Shown here: piece by piece, positions 34,246 through 45,100 of the stretch
Layout of the letters: each line of letters opens with the position of its first letter
Numbering within the stretch: position 1 is the stretch's first letter
From: Omphalotus guepiniiformis
Taxonomy: Eukaryota > Basidiomycota > Agaricomycetes > Agaricales > Omphalotaceae
Reading direction: 5' to 3'
Assembly (NCBI GenBank): GCA_028554645.1
Contig: JAQOOI010000021.1
Coordinates: forward strand, 2,356,001-2,420,000
DNA: 64,000 bases
Notes under the pieces: model-generated
What the model was told of the DNA's origin: nothing
The model's database searches: none
The model's input: only the letters and a program-made list of their open reading frames with translations
Program-made: the position numbers and the translations under genes

Positions 34246-34898
34246 GGCTTGAGGTATGTAAAACATATTCGTTGTGATCTTTCTGTTCTAAACCTTGCTG
34301 TTATGCTGTTGCTTTGTAGTGAAAGTCGATTTCCTGTTTACGTCAGTGACCATCATGTCACTAATTCTTCTTTGTCTCGTATTCATACTTCAAGTTGCCT
34401 TCTGACTTCCTCATTCAATACTATGATTACTCGATGCAAGCGAAGGACTGAGACTTGCGCTAAACAGCCTTTCGGGCGACGATGCAGCAGCCTGCAATGA
34501 ATGAGTGAAAGAGTGAGTCTCTATCAGTATCGAGTATCGAGATACCCCATTCCAGAAGCACGCCGCTCGAGCATGAACACGATGAAAAACGACGCGAGGG
34601 AGACAAGGAACAAGGGTCATATTCCGTGTTCGTTGATGTGAGTGCTCGTGTTAGTCGACGCGCTCCGAGCCTCGGTGCCTGTGCAAGTTAACCGTAAATC
34701 TGAAATACTACATATTTCTCGCATTCAATGGTGCACAATCTTGTGAATATGAACGAACCAGCGTAGACCAGCGTAGACTTCTGTAGACTTTCGGACATAA
34801 TTGAACCCGACAGCCGGCCAACAAGCGCTAAGCGCTAAGCACTAAGCGCCCATAACATCCAGCGCGGGGTCTTCGGTACATTTTGACCAGAACCTTCA
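34246..34898. other. intergenic, promoter side of ETF-beta
   Basis: No gene was seen. The last ~250 bp before 34899 must hold the ETF-beta promoter. A short direct repeat (aagcgctaagc/aagcactaagc) lies at ~34825-34850. Confidence 0.5.
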
Positions 34899-35933
34899 AT
34901 GAGACCGTCAGCAGCGAGACTCTTGAACATCTTAGTGCCAGTAAAGCGGTATCATATCTCAATCTTTCTTTTTCTTCTCACTAGACTCACTCGGCTGCTA
35001 AAAGGGCTGTTGACTATGCAGTCAAAATTCGCGTAAACCCCCAACAAACTGGGGTCGACTTGAATGTGAAGCATTCCATGGTCCGTCTCATTTCATACAT
35101 CTACTCTGTTATTCGAAAAAAAATTCTCAATTAGCATCTCAGAATCCTTTCGATGAGATCGGTTCGTTGTTCTATTCTTTTGTTTTACCACAATTCACCC
35201 CTCGAAACACCTTCCAGCCATCGAAGAAGCCGTTCGGATACGCGAACGCCTCAAAGACTCGGTCAAGTCCATAAAAGCAGTAACAATAGGCCCGCCTAAA
35301 TCCATAGAGACTCTTCGTACAGCACTCGCCATGGGTGCCGACTCCGCGATCCACGTCGAAATCCCCGAAGCAGCACCTGCACCCGAACCACTCGGCGTAG
35401 CTAAAACTCTCCGGGCAATCATCGACAAGCAGAAGGAAGGCGTGGACCTTGTCATACTAGGCAAACAGTCCATCGACGACGACCTTGGGCAAACTGGTCA
35501 GATGTTGGCTGGGATTTTAGGCTGGGGTCAAGCGACATATGCAAGCAAGGTCGACTTGGATTTGGAGAAGAAAGAAGCTTTGGTCATGCGGGAGATTGAT
35601 GGAGGATCTGAGGAAGTTCGGGTCAAGCTGCCAGCAATTATCACGACCGACTTACGGTTGAATGGTACGTGTTCTCAACTTATTCGAGTCACTGTACCTG
35701 ATCTCCCTTTTTTTTCACTCGCAGAACCCCGCTATGCCTCACTACCAAATATCATGAAAGCCAAAAAGAAACCCGTGGAGAAGCTCAGCGCACAGGACCT
35801 CGGTGTCGACCTGACACCAATCATCGAAACCCTCAAAGTGACTGAACCTCCTAAACGCGTTGGAGGTGGCAAGGTCGAGTCCGTAGACGAGCTAGTCGCA
35901 AAACTAAAGGAGGCTGGATTCACCGCTGTATAG
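34899..35933 (+). CDS. ETFB: electron transfer flavoprotein beta subunit
   Basis: Five exons (34899-34948, 35005-35080, 35143-35161, 35218-35664, 35725-35933) give 801 nt, 266 aa, close to the usual ~255 aa. The start is ATG 34899 ([16 protein letters not shown]), reading through [48 protein letters not shown] and the family signature [20 protein letters not shown] with [15 protein letters not shown]-beta pairs with ETF-alpha in the mitochondrial matrix, binds AMP, and passes electrons from acyl-CoA and amino-acid dehydrogenases to ETF-ubiquinone oxidoreductase. The N-terminal basic/hydrophobic residues may act as targeting signal; the beta subunit often lacks a long cleavable presequence. 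The introns are 53-62 bp, and one exon is only 19 nt. No defects were seen. Confidence 0.96.
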
Positions 35934-36317
35934 AAGACTTTGACCAATGACCACTGTATACTACAAGGCTTGGCATGAAACAACTCATTCAGATTTCACT
36001 GAACATTACTTGTCATGGAATGTAAACGATATAAAATAGATTGCATTCATGTTTGTCCGCTAAGATTTCTAACTAGTAACTATTCATTCTCCACAGTACC
36101 GTACAGAGGTGACAAAGCGTATATATATAGACAGCAGAACGGAGCGAGAAGACTTTAATGAAGAGAAGAAAAATTTCCGCGAAAAGCGACTATCGACAAC
36201 AGTGAAGAGACATGAGCACGGAATTGAAAATTAGAGAATGGACCGGCTTTGGTTTATTATCCAGAGTAATAAACCACAGCACTATACAGCTGAAACAATT
36301 ATTGGTTTTCTATTGAA
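35934..36317. other. 3' flanks of convergent ETFB and RING gene
   Basis: AT-rich sequence between two convergent stop codons, with likely polyadenylation regions on both strands. No ORF of note. Confidence 0.6.
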
Positions 36318-39300
36318 TTAGTGCGCGTAACCTGTCGGCGGCATGGGTGAGGCAAAGTCGTCGTCAGAGACACCCTGCCAATGTCGAGGTCAGATCCATA
36401 AATCACGACTCGAATAAAAGACAAATAAACCCACTTTCGATCGACACGCTGGACAGTTGTTTCTCCCTTCTGACAACCACTTGTCCACACAGGACATATG
36501 GAACCCGTGCTTACAACTGAGGACCCGAACATCGTTCTCGGGTTCATAGTCATCAAGACAAATGAGACACTGCAGAAAAAAGGGATTAGATCCACGCGCT
36601 GAACAGAAACTGAACCCCAATAGTACGTACCCGCTCGGTGCAGTTCGAGGAAATTTTCCCGCTCTTCTCGTGTTCTGCTAGCTGAGAAGCCTTGATGACC
36701 TCCAGTCCCGACTTCTGTATATCTTCTTTTGACACAGTAGGTGGCCTAACCTGTCCGAGCAACTCGGCCAAATCACTGAAACAGGGGAAGGTTAGCAAAT
36801 CCATCCTACCGAAAATCAAAGAGAGTAGCACGAACAGTAATGCCTCAAAGGAGTCAAAATTGTCTGGCTCGTCCGTGACTATGCTGTGATCAGCGGGGTA
36901 ATAGCCTAGGACAATCATCAGCGATCATGCGGCTAAATTAGAACTGACAAGACTTGCCTCCAATAACATAAATCAAGAATGTCCTCGAGCCTGGTCCGTC
37001 CAAATCTGGCAGGCCAAAGCCCCGAGGAACATGTTGTCTCCTTGCTCCAGGTCTCAGGTTTCTGAGCGCATTTGCAGCACGAGACTGCCATCGGCGTTCA
37101 CGTGGCGACTCGGGTCGTACAGCTCCAGGCCCTTGCGCACCTAATGAAGGCATGTTGTCCGAAGTTGGCGTAAAAGCACGCCCCTCTGTGGCATCGGGCT
37201 CCATGGTAGGATTGTCCAGAGAGTCCCTAATAGTAGCAGGTTCATTCGCCCACATCATGTTCACAGACTGTAACCCGACTACAATGACTGGCACAACCAC
37301 ATTCGCGTTCGGCGGTGACTCGGGGGCTGGTGAGGAAGAATTCACGTCAGTTCGTGGATATGTAGGGTCAGTAGACATGGAGGGAGAGGATGCGGGAAGG
37401 GTAGTAGAAGTCTGGGAGTCTGACATAAGGGAAGGGGAAGAGGGTGATATTATATTAGAAGAGTTTTGCAAAGGCGACGCAGTAGAAGTACCGGGGGAAC
37501 TCCTCGCCAGCTGTGACCTCATATTCGCATTGTCTACTGCGGCTTGTGCTCTGGGTGCAGTGATCGGAGGAAACCTGTACAATCGCCACCAATTTATTCT
37601 GTCAGATCTAGGCGCAGGAGGGTTCGAGGGAAGAGGACTAAATGATTCGGCGGCACGAGAAGGACGTAGACGAGAGGGTGGAAGGGCATCGGCCCAGCTC
37701 TCGTTACTAGCTGGAGAGCTCTGGGCATTAGATGGAGTTGTATTAAAAGTAGTAGACCTTCTTGAGCTTAGATCGCGAAGGATATGTGACAGGCCGCTTG
37801 AAGCATCGCTGTCGGTACTGCGCCTGCGATTCGCCTCATCCTCGCCCGCACTGAAATGTAACCCATCAACAGACTCGGACTCAGAGTCAGAGTCGGATTC
37901 GGGATCGGAGTCGGAGTCGGAGACATCTTGCAGGGGAGGCAAAGAATCATAAGAGTGGCTATCGTCCTCGTCATCGTCATCTTGAACGATAGTATCAGGC
38001 AATGTAGCAACCTCCGAATGTGGATGTGAATGAGAGACCTCAGAAGTAGACGAAGCTACGGCCCGGGGATGGCAGGGTGCATCGTCGACAGTGACAGTAT
38101 GAGGCTGCCTTGCCGACATTGAACCAAGCACATCAGCCTCTACCTCACTGGTGCCCTCGCGGCGCTCCGTCACGCCTGGAACGAAACGTTCAGACTCAGG
38201 TTCAGCAGCCATAGCCAGGACTGATTCAGTCTGCTCTGGCTGTTGCATGCTCGGTAATTCGGGTTGTCGTCCAGCCGCCGCTTCACCGTCCGGACGCTCA
38301 TTTGTATGTTGGTTCGCTTGCGATTGTCCTTCAGAAGCATTGCCCATTAATGCCACTCTCAAATCAGCCTGGAGATCAACCAAAAACCTCTCAAAGCTGC
38401 CTTCAGGTGGTAGGGGTGGCTCAGATTCAGCTCTTAAGCTCTCTGCATTCTCTGCCGCATCACCAGAATTTGAGTTTGGACTTGATCCTTCAGTGTCAAA
38501 GCCAAGACCCAGATTGAATGCCCTTGCCATCTCGGTCAGCATTCTCTCTCTTGCGTCCACAGGCACTCTAGCACCATCGACACCATCGGCACCGGGCACA
38601 GTATCACCACCTGTTGCAGTAGTAACATTTGTCGAATTAGGGGATGATCGTAATCCCAAGCGATCGCGCACACTGGCCCATGCCTGCCTCATACGCTCGG
38701 CGCGGCCGAAAGTTGAATCGGGTAGGCCAAGGCCAGCAATGGGGGGCACAGATGGTGTAGGCATAGCTGTTAGGAAGGGTGAAGGCTCAAACAGTGATGA
38801 TCGAGGAGGCGGTGGCGGAGGTGAAGGTGTCGCGGCGGCTGCATTTGGTTGCGAGAGGCCAGAAGAGAGAATAGGTTCTGAGGAGCCCGTTAGGAGAGAA
38901 GCAGCTGTAGCAGCTGCTGCAACGCTGTTGATTAGATGTCAGTCCGTGATAACTTGTGTTCAAGAAACGAACACGTACCTGAGGAGCGTACCTAAGACAT
39001 CAATGCTGCTTGAGGAGATCGAGGATGCCTGTGATGGTGACGTCGGTGCAGTCGTCGTGGTAGTCGTCGCTTCTGACTCAGGTGTGGATCCGCTTGGGGT
39101 AGAAGAGTCGTTGGATGAAGGCGAATCAGAATCAGAAACCTCCACCGGGAGAGAATTTGTTCCATCATCCTCACTCGAGGACGACGGCCTATTAGATGCT
39201 CTACTCGAAGGTCGAGAACCGTGTAGTAGTGTCGACAATCTATTTCGGGTGCCCGCTGGAGTTGATAAAGCCCGCGCTCGGCGGGTTTCATCCTGAGGTT

Positions 39301-40126
39301 CCAAAACGGTTGAAGTAGAGTCCTCTAAAGTAGTCGGAGGAGGCCGAGGTACGTCAGTGGTGTGCACAACACCCTGTACCACGACGAGTGTACCGGGAGG
39401 AGGAAACTGGCGGTTGGGTAACTGTGGCGGCGGCGTAGCACCCTGTGAAGCTTCAGGAGCATGAGGAGAAGTCAAATTTGGATTTGTTGGTTCCAGAGAT
39501 GGTGTATCTGTACGCCCGTCAGATGAGGAGTCAGAGGTTCCTGGGTCCGTGACTGCGGCTTCGCTCCCTCGAAGTTCGTTCGTATCCTCCATTGGAGTTG
39601 CGGATGAACTTTGTAGGCTCAGAGTCGGCTGAGAGTCTTCCTGGGGAGAGTCCAAATTGGGATTCGGACTTAGCTCAGCAGTGATTGGTCGAGCTTCGAA
39701 CGTTTCCGGAGCTTCATGGGCAGAATTCGATATGCGTCCTTCTTCATAGTCATGATTTATCGGATTGGCGGTAAGAGCGAGTGAGGTAGAATCAGAAGGA
39801 CCTTCATCAATATTCTGGCCCAAGTCTACTTGGGGCGCTTTGGACCAGCGCCTAGAGTGTAACCACGATTTTCGGTTGCTACTGCTGTTAGACACCCTAG
39901 AGTCCCCTTGTTGGCGAGTTGTCGTAGGCCTGGGTTTAACAAGATTCAGGATGCTTCGTCGACCGACTCTGGATTTCCTACGTCGCTCGTTTGGACCCTG
40001 GCTATTCAGACCCTCCGTGTGCGTTACAGTGCTGCCATCATTGCTGTCATTCACCACAGACTGCGGAAGAGGTGCTGCTAACTCTGCTCGAGAGGACTCC
40101 CGAAATCTGGATGAACTCTGGCCCAT
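36318..40126 (-). CDS. large RING-H2 E3 ubiquitin ligase, N-myristoylation motif
   Basis: Six exons (40126-38979, 38924-36958, 36905-36836, 36775-36631, 36569-36435, 36374-36318) total 3522 nt, 1173 aa. It starts MGQSSSR, a plausible N-myristoylation signal (Gly2, Ser6). Most of residues 20-1030 are Ser/Thr/Pro/Asp-rich and disordered, with an acidic DDDDEDDSHSYDSLP segment. The C-terminal part is compact: FLIYVIGGYYPADHSIV, DSFEALLDLAELLGQVRPPT, then a RING-H2 finger CLICLDDYEPENDVRVLSCK, H, MSCVDKW and CPAC with eight metal ligands (C-x2-C..C-x-H-x2-C..C-x2-C). Such proteins are membrane-associated ubiquitin ligases; the substrate is unknown. The second intron (36906-36957) uses a GC donor (GGAG^GCAAGT) and is required for the frame. 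Long antisense ORFs here are shadows of the Ser-rich region. Confidence 0.9.
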
Positions 40127-42065
40127 GAGATGAAGAAGGTAAATTCAGAGCGCCCAGCGTCAGAAAGAAAGAGATGTTGATGACAGATATGGTACAGGTG
40201 TCGAATTATAATGAGGCTAAAGATAAAAGTTTGTAGTTGAATGAGAGACGCTGGTGGATGGGTGGACTCGCTCGTCGTCGTCGTGGACGATGAGGAAGAA
40301 CGGTTGAGTCACAAAATGTGACACGACGCAGTGCTCGCAGTGCTCGCAGTGCCTCAGCCGTGACGTATCCTTTCCTCATCCGGTCCTCATAGTAATCTGC
40401 TTGATCACCAATCAATATCAATAAAATAAAGCTCAAAAGTACAGGTAATTTGGGCCCAAGTCCAAAGGTACATGTACATACAGTAAGCCAGTGGATATAT
40501 ACGCTAAAGAGCATTCCAGGGACCAGGAGCCTGAGGTTGCAGGGAAGTAACAGTGGAACAACTCGACATGACGATTCAGAACAGAAAGGAACAATATGGA
40601 ACGATATCAGGGACACCTCGAGTCTTTCCATCGAAGGCTGGAATATTGATCCAGTGGAACTGAGGATTGTCAGTTTTAGCCGTGAGTGGCCGTGGCTGCT
40701 GGCAGACTCAATTATGAGAGAGATTCCGAGAGTATTTAACGTTGAATGTTTAGCCGTTAAGCATGGAGTGAACTTGAAGCTACTTGAAGGCGGTCCAACC
40801 GTTTCCTCAAGCCGTCAGTCAAGCTGAAGCCTGTTACAAAGGTCAAGCAGGGTCAAGCCCAAAGACTGCCCGAGTGGTAATGCCAAGGCTAGCGTGTGCC
40901 GCAACGAAACGGCCCGTGCTGGACGTCTGCTCCTTACGAAGCGGCGAGATTCTCATAAATCTGGCGGTCTATCCACTACATCTTCTGTTAATATCATTTG
41001 TGCCGACCAAGACCAGGTGCCGACGACCTTACTCAGTCGAGCATTCATACTTGCTTCAGAGCAAACCAGGACTCAGGAGCTCAACTCTCAACGACGTCGC
41101 GATACAAATTCTCCTCGGTGAGACCGAATCCGTGCGGGTGGTGCTCAGGTGAGTTTGCAAATCCCATTGTTACAGTTGATCCGGAGACTTTTACTAACTG
41201 CTATTGCTAATTACAGGTACTCGATTCGATCGAGTCTGTACCTGTCTGTACTCAGACATTATCGCTCCCTGTTCTTAAACTCATATGCATTTCCGAGCGA
41301 CGCGTTCGCGCTAGTGGTAAGCGTAAATCGTGATAAAAAGCCAAAAGGATTGTCGCTACCTGCCTGTGATATGCAACGTTCAAACATCTTGACCGTCGAA
41401 CTTGAATCTTAAGGCTCGATGTCATCGCGGCCTTCCCGAAGGTACTATGGATGTAGGTTCTCTCGAAGAAAGCGCTGAGGTCCTGCTGAGTCTCATCAAA
41501 ATGTTTGATTACTTCTACTGCTGAGCGCTGACCGTGTGTTGGTGAAGTTCCTTGAAAAGGAAAGCCAAGCCCTGTGCAGCTTGGAAACCGCTACTTACTA
41601 CCGCATCTTATATGTTCCCTAGAAATGCCCCTGCTACTGCTACTGTACAATGTAAGTAAGTGCTCACCTGTGCTCACACTTTTCGATTGAATTTATGATA
41701 GCCGGTCTCTTTATGACCATGTATGTATTACGTGGTTCCTTACCGGTAAATATACTTTTACTACTCCGGTAGGAACTCCTACACTACTCCTACCCCAGTG
41801 AGGTACACACTTCAAGATCTTCACAGAGCCAAGGTTGATCGGCTCGCTACGGTCAGATCCTTACATCCGAACCAGTGATCACACGATGTGAGTCTTTTCA
41901 AGTGTTTCACGTATCCTGCAATGTATATCTATGATCCATTCTTCCTCCTCTTGCTCGCTACGTTGCCATCGGAGTTTCTGCAGGACGATTCGCATAAAGA
42001 CCATATTTCGTGATTTGCGTCCCCCCCCCGAAAACTCTGCTCACTTCCTTCGAAACGCTCCGGAT
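40127..42065. other. intergenic, no supported gene
   Basis: Divergent promoter region between the RING gene and the Zn2Cys6 gene. ORFs of 60-141 aa exist (for example 40206-40631 minus, 40784-41152 plus) but show no domain, codon coherence or splicing. No tRNA-like cloverleaf was seen. Confidence 0.5.
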
Positions 42066-44514
42066 ATGACAGGGATACGCTGGATATCTAACTCGGGATC
42101 TTCAAAAGTCTGCTTGCACAAAGGAAAAGCATGCACAGTTTGCAGGTGTGTATAGTTTCAGCGATCGTTATGTTATAGATTTCTGACGTCCCACTCAGAA
42201 GGAGAAAGATTGTACGATACCCTCTGCCTCTTGCGGACTCAAAAATGGACTTAGTACACCTTACTTTTTCAGAAATGTGACGGTGTCAAGCCAGAATGCG
42301 GCACATGTCGGAAAAGCTCTGGCTTTTTCGGTACATGTGAATACTCGGATACCTCGTCTACGCGTGTCCGAGTTCGTGAGACGCGTCTCAATCGAAACGA
42401 CGATTCAAAGGGCTCGGAGAAGCAAAGGTCATCATCACTCAACGATATAACTCAGGATCAGCTTGAATCTGTACTGGGGTTATCGTTCTCTCCCAATGCA
42501 TCAAGCTCCAGCAACCTCGTTCTGCGTATGTTTTGCATTTATTAAAGTAATACACACTGAATTCTAACACTTTCGTACAAAACCTTCAGCTTACAGTCCC
42601 TTGAACAGCTCGCCGGACTCTATGAGTTTAGCCTCAAGTTCTTCAAGTTCTTCTGGGAGCCCATATTCATCTATGCAAATTTTCAAGCCGTCTTTCCCCT
42701 TTATAATAATAAGCCTTTAGCTATTCTAAACTTTCCAAATTGGTCTACGGATGAGACAACCTCGACTTCTGATAGTCCTTGTTCATGTGAGTGACGTACG
42801 CTGCTCCTTCGCGACCATCGATATTTAGATCCTTGTAGCCGTTACAAGTCTACCATGCTGGTCAGCAAACAACTCACCGGAGCAAGCTGTTTCTCCCTTG
42901 AGTGTTCTTGACATGGATACCAGGACTTTCGACTTACCGACACATCAACGATAGTACGTCGTATATCTTTTTTGACTGAACAGGACTATTCACTAAGGGG
43001 TGCTCGAATGCCCAGCTTACAGAAGTTTCTGTTCCACTGTCGAAGCATCGGTTTCTTCTTAAACAAATCACGATTTACGTCTATGTTTCCGGACAACGAC
43101 GTCAATGGAGCGTTGCTGGATACTATGTACTTATGGGCGATGCGTTTATCGAACACTGGTGCTCCCGATTATGAGGCTAACATACTCAACCGGGCGTTGG
43201 ATTCCGTTTCTCGAATGAGAAGTCGCGTTAGTCCTGAAAGCCCGACCGGCACTCTACAATACATACAAGCAGAGGTACTCCTTGCTCAGTACTTTCTCCA
43301 CACAGCCCAAATCGATCGAGGGCGATCACACGTTGCCTCTGCAATGTCGTCTGTTCTCAGTGCAGGATTTCATCAAATTCGCTCTGCGGATCCTTGTCGG
43401 GTCGCTAAACCCTCCACGTTGCGGCCAGCACAGAAGATCGATCATGGTGGACTCGAAAGAGAACAAATTCGAGGATTCTGGACTGTGTTTACGCTGAATA
43501 ACATCTGGACGACCGCGGAAGGTTCACCGTGTAATATCTTTGGTGTTCCAGGATTCCGGATAGACACACCTTGGACGATTCCATTCCAACAAGCAAGACA
43601 GGTACAAGCGTTGCCCATTCGAACTTGAAGGAAGCCTTGGACTGACTTGATCTTTTGTTAGGTCCGACGGCTCCTTAGCAGTCACACCGTCATTCGATTT
43701 TTAGCTAACGCACCAGATCAAGGAACTCTGGAGGTCTCAGCGTATACATATCTTGCGAAGGCATCTATTCTGTATGAAGAAGCGTGTAACCTGAGTTTAA
43801 ACAGCAAGCCACCGAGTATGTATCATCCTCTGATCTTCTCACGCATGACGGCTCATGAATCCACTAGCGCCTAATTCGCAGAAGAGCTTCACACATTTCT
43901 TCTCGTCATTCAGCTCGCTCGAGCTTATCCTCCATCGATTCCTAAAAGAACTGCCACCGTTTCACAGTCTTTTTTTATTGCCAGATGATACCATACCGAC
44001 GCAGATGCTTGCACATTGCACTGCACATGCTGCGCTCATCGAGTTACATCGCTCCTTTCCGCAATTATCGTCTCATAACGTCGTCATGTCTGCCGCGCTT
44101 TCTATCAGCCAACTTCTAGGCAGCCTGAACCTTTCCTCATATCAATGTTTTGATCCGGCTCTCAGTGTAAGTGTTTGTTAAATATTACGAATTCGAATGT
44201 GTTGCTCATTGCCGGACAGTATCATGCTATACAGAGCATGCGAAATACTCATCACGGAAATCACACTTTCCGAACGAGAAAGCCCCTTCGCGGAGAGTAT
44301 GTCCGAAGCATATTCAGCTATTGTTTTCTCCATCGTAGCTGAGATGAGGGTACTTTCTGTATATTGTCCGCTTATGGGTGCGTCATTCCTTCTTTATTCA
44401 TTCACAGTCATAGAGCTTACATACCGGTGTGATGGAATCAAAACTCGCTCAACTTCACGCACAATATCCCCATTATTTATCCACTATTATCTTCTAGCCT
44501 TCGACGATCAATGA
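42066..44514 (+). CDS. Zn(II)2Cys6 transcription factor with fungal MHR domain
   Basis: The binuclear zinc cluster is assembled from three exons: KGKACTVCR / RRKI / KCDGVKPECGTCRKSS, using introns 42146-42199 and ~42215-42272. It has the expected Cys pattern C-x2-C-x6-C...C-x2-C. A Ser-rich linker follows with several short introns. From ~42960 the fungal transcription factor regulatory (MHR) domain is clear: LQKFLFHCRSIGFFLNKSRF, MYLWAMRLSN, LQYIQAEVLLAQYFLHTAQI and GFWTVFTLNNIW with TPWTIPF, then VRRLLSSHTVIRFLANAPDQ. The end is set at 44514 after a final ~35-bp intron; the last 35 residues are less certain. It converges on the MFS exporter (stop 45101), so local regulation of that gene is possible but not shown. 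The start is the Met nearest the zinc cluster. Confidence 0.85.
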
Positions 44515-44542
44515 TTCTCAAAGAATTGTATACGCATATATC

Positions 44543-44839
44543 TTATATTAAATTATCGGGCACCAGGACTGTTTGTTTCTTTGCATGTAATTTATAGAGC
44601 CAGTGAGCCGATGCTACTGCCACTGATGTTTCCACTATGCACTCGAGTCGCAACTGCGAATAGTAAGGTCGGCGACGCTGACTGACAGTGACTTTCTTCA
44701 ACGGGCCCTGGGCTGCGATTGATGCCGCGTCGTCCGGTCCCAGAAGCGGTGTTTCTGTCCTAGGGACCGTACCGTAATACACTTCCTTCCTTCCTTTTAT
44801 AAATGCATGAGTCACGGCACTGTGAGTTGCACGCCCCAC
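44543..44839 (-). CDS. small ORF of uncertain status (98 aa)
   Basis: A single-exon frame (MGRATHSAVTHAFIKGRKEV and onward, ending KKQTVLVPDNLI) lies between the transcription factor and the MFS gene. It has no recognised domain. It could be a small species-specific gene or chance. Confidence 0.2.
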   Translation of the reverse strand: MGRATHSAVTHAFIKGRKEVYYGTVPRTETPLLGPDDAASIAAQGPLKKVTVSQRRRPYYSQLRLECIVETSVAVASAHWLYKLHAKKQTVLVPDNLI

Positions 44840-45100
44840 TCATTCGAGTCACCAAGAATTTCCAATGTCAGCAGAATTGCTCAATGTTGCTATCTTGACA
44901 TGCCATTCTTTTATCATTTTTTCACGCTGGAAAGAGAAATGTTGAACACTCCTTGATGTTCTTACTTAGCTGCTTGTCACATGAAAACACTTATCTATCT
45001 TCTTTGGAGAAAGAGAAATCTGTATTTCATATTGAAGTGACAAACAGTAAAGCAGAGTATTCTGCTAGAACAATCTGTATGATATTGTACTAGACTATGT

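Noticed and set aside
37152..39296. Long plus-strand ORFs of 266 and 381 aa opposite the RING-H2 gene
   Set aside because: They are antisense to Ser/Asp/Pro-rich coding sequence, which leaves open antisense frames. They have no domains or splice context, while the minus strand has a complete motif-bearing gene.
40206..40631. 141-aa minus-strand ORF upstream of the RING gene
   Set aside because: Hydrophobic stretches without a coherent domain; it probably covers promoter sequence.
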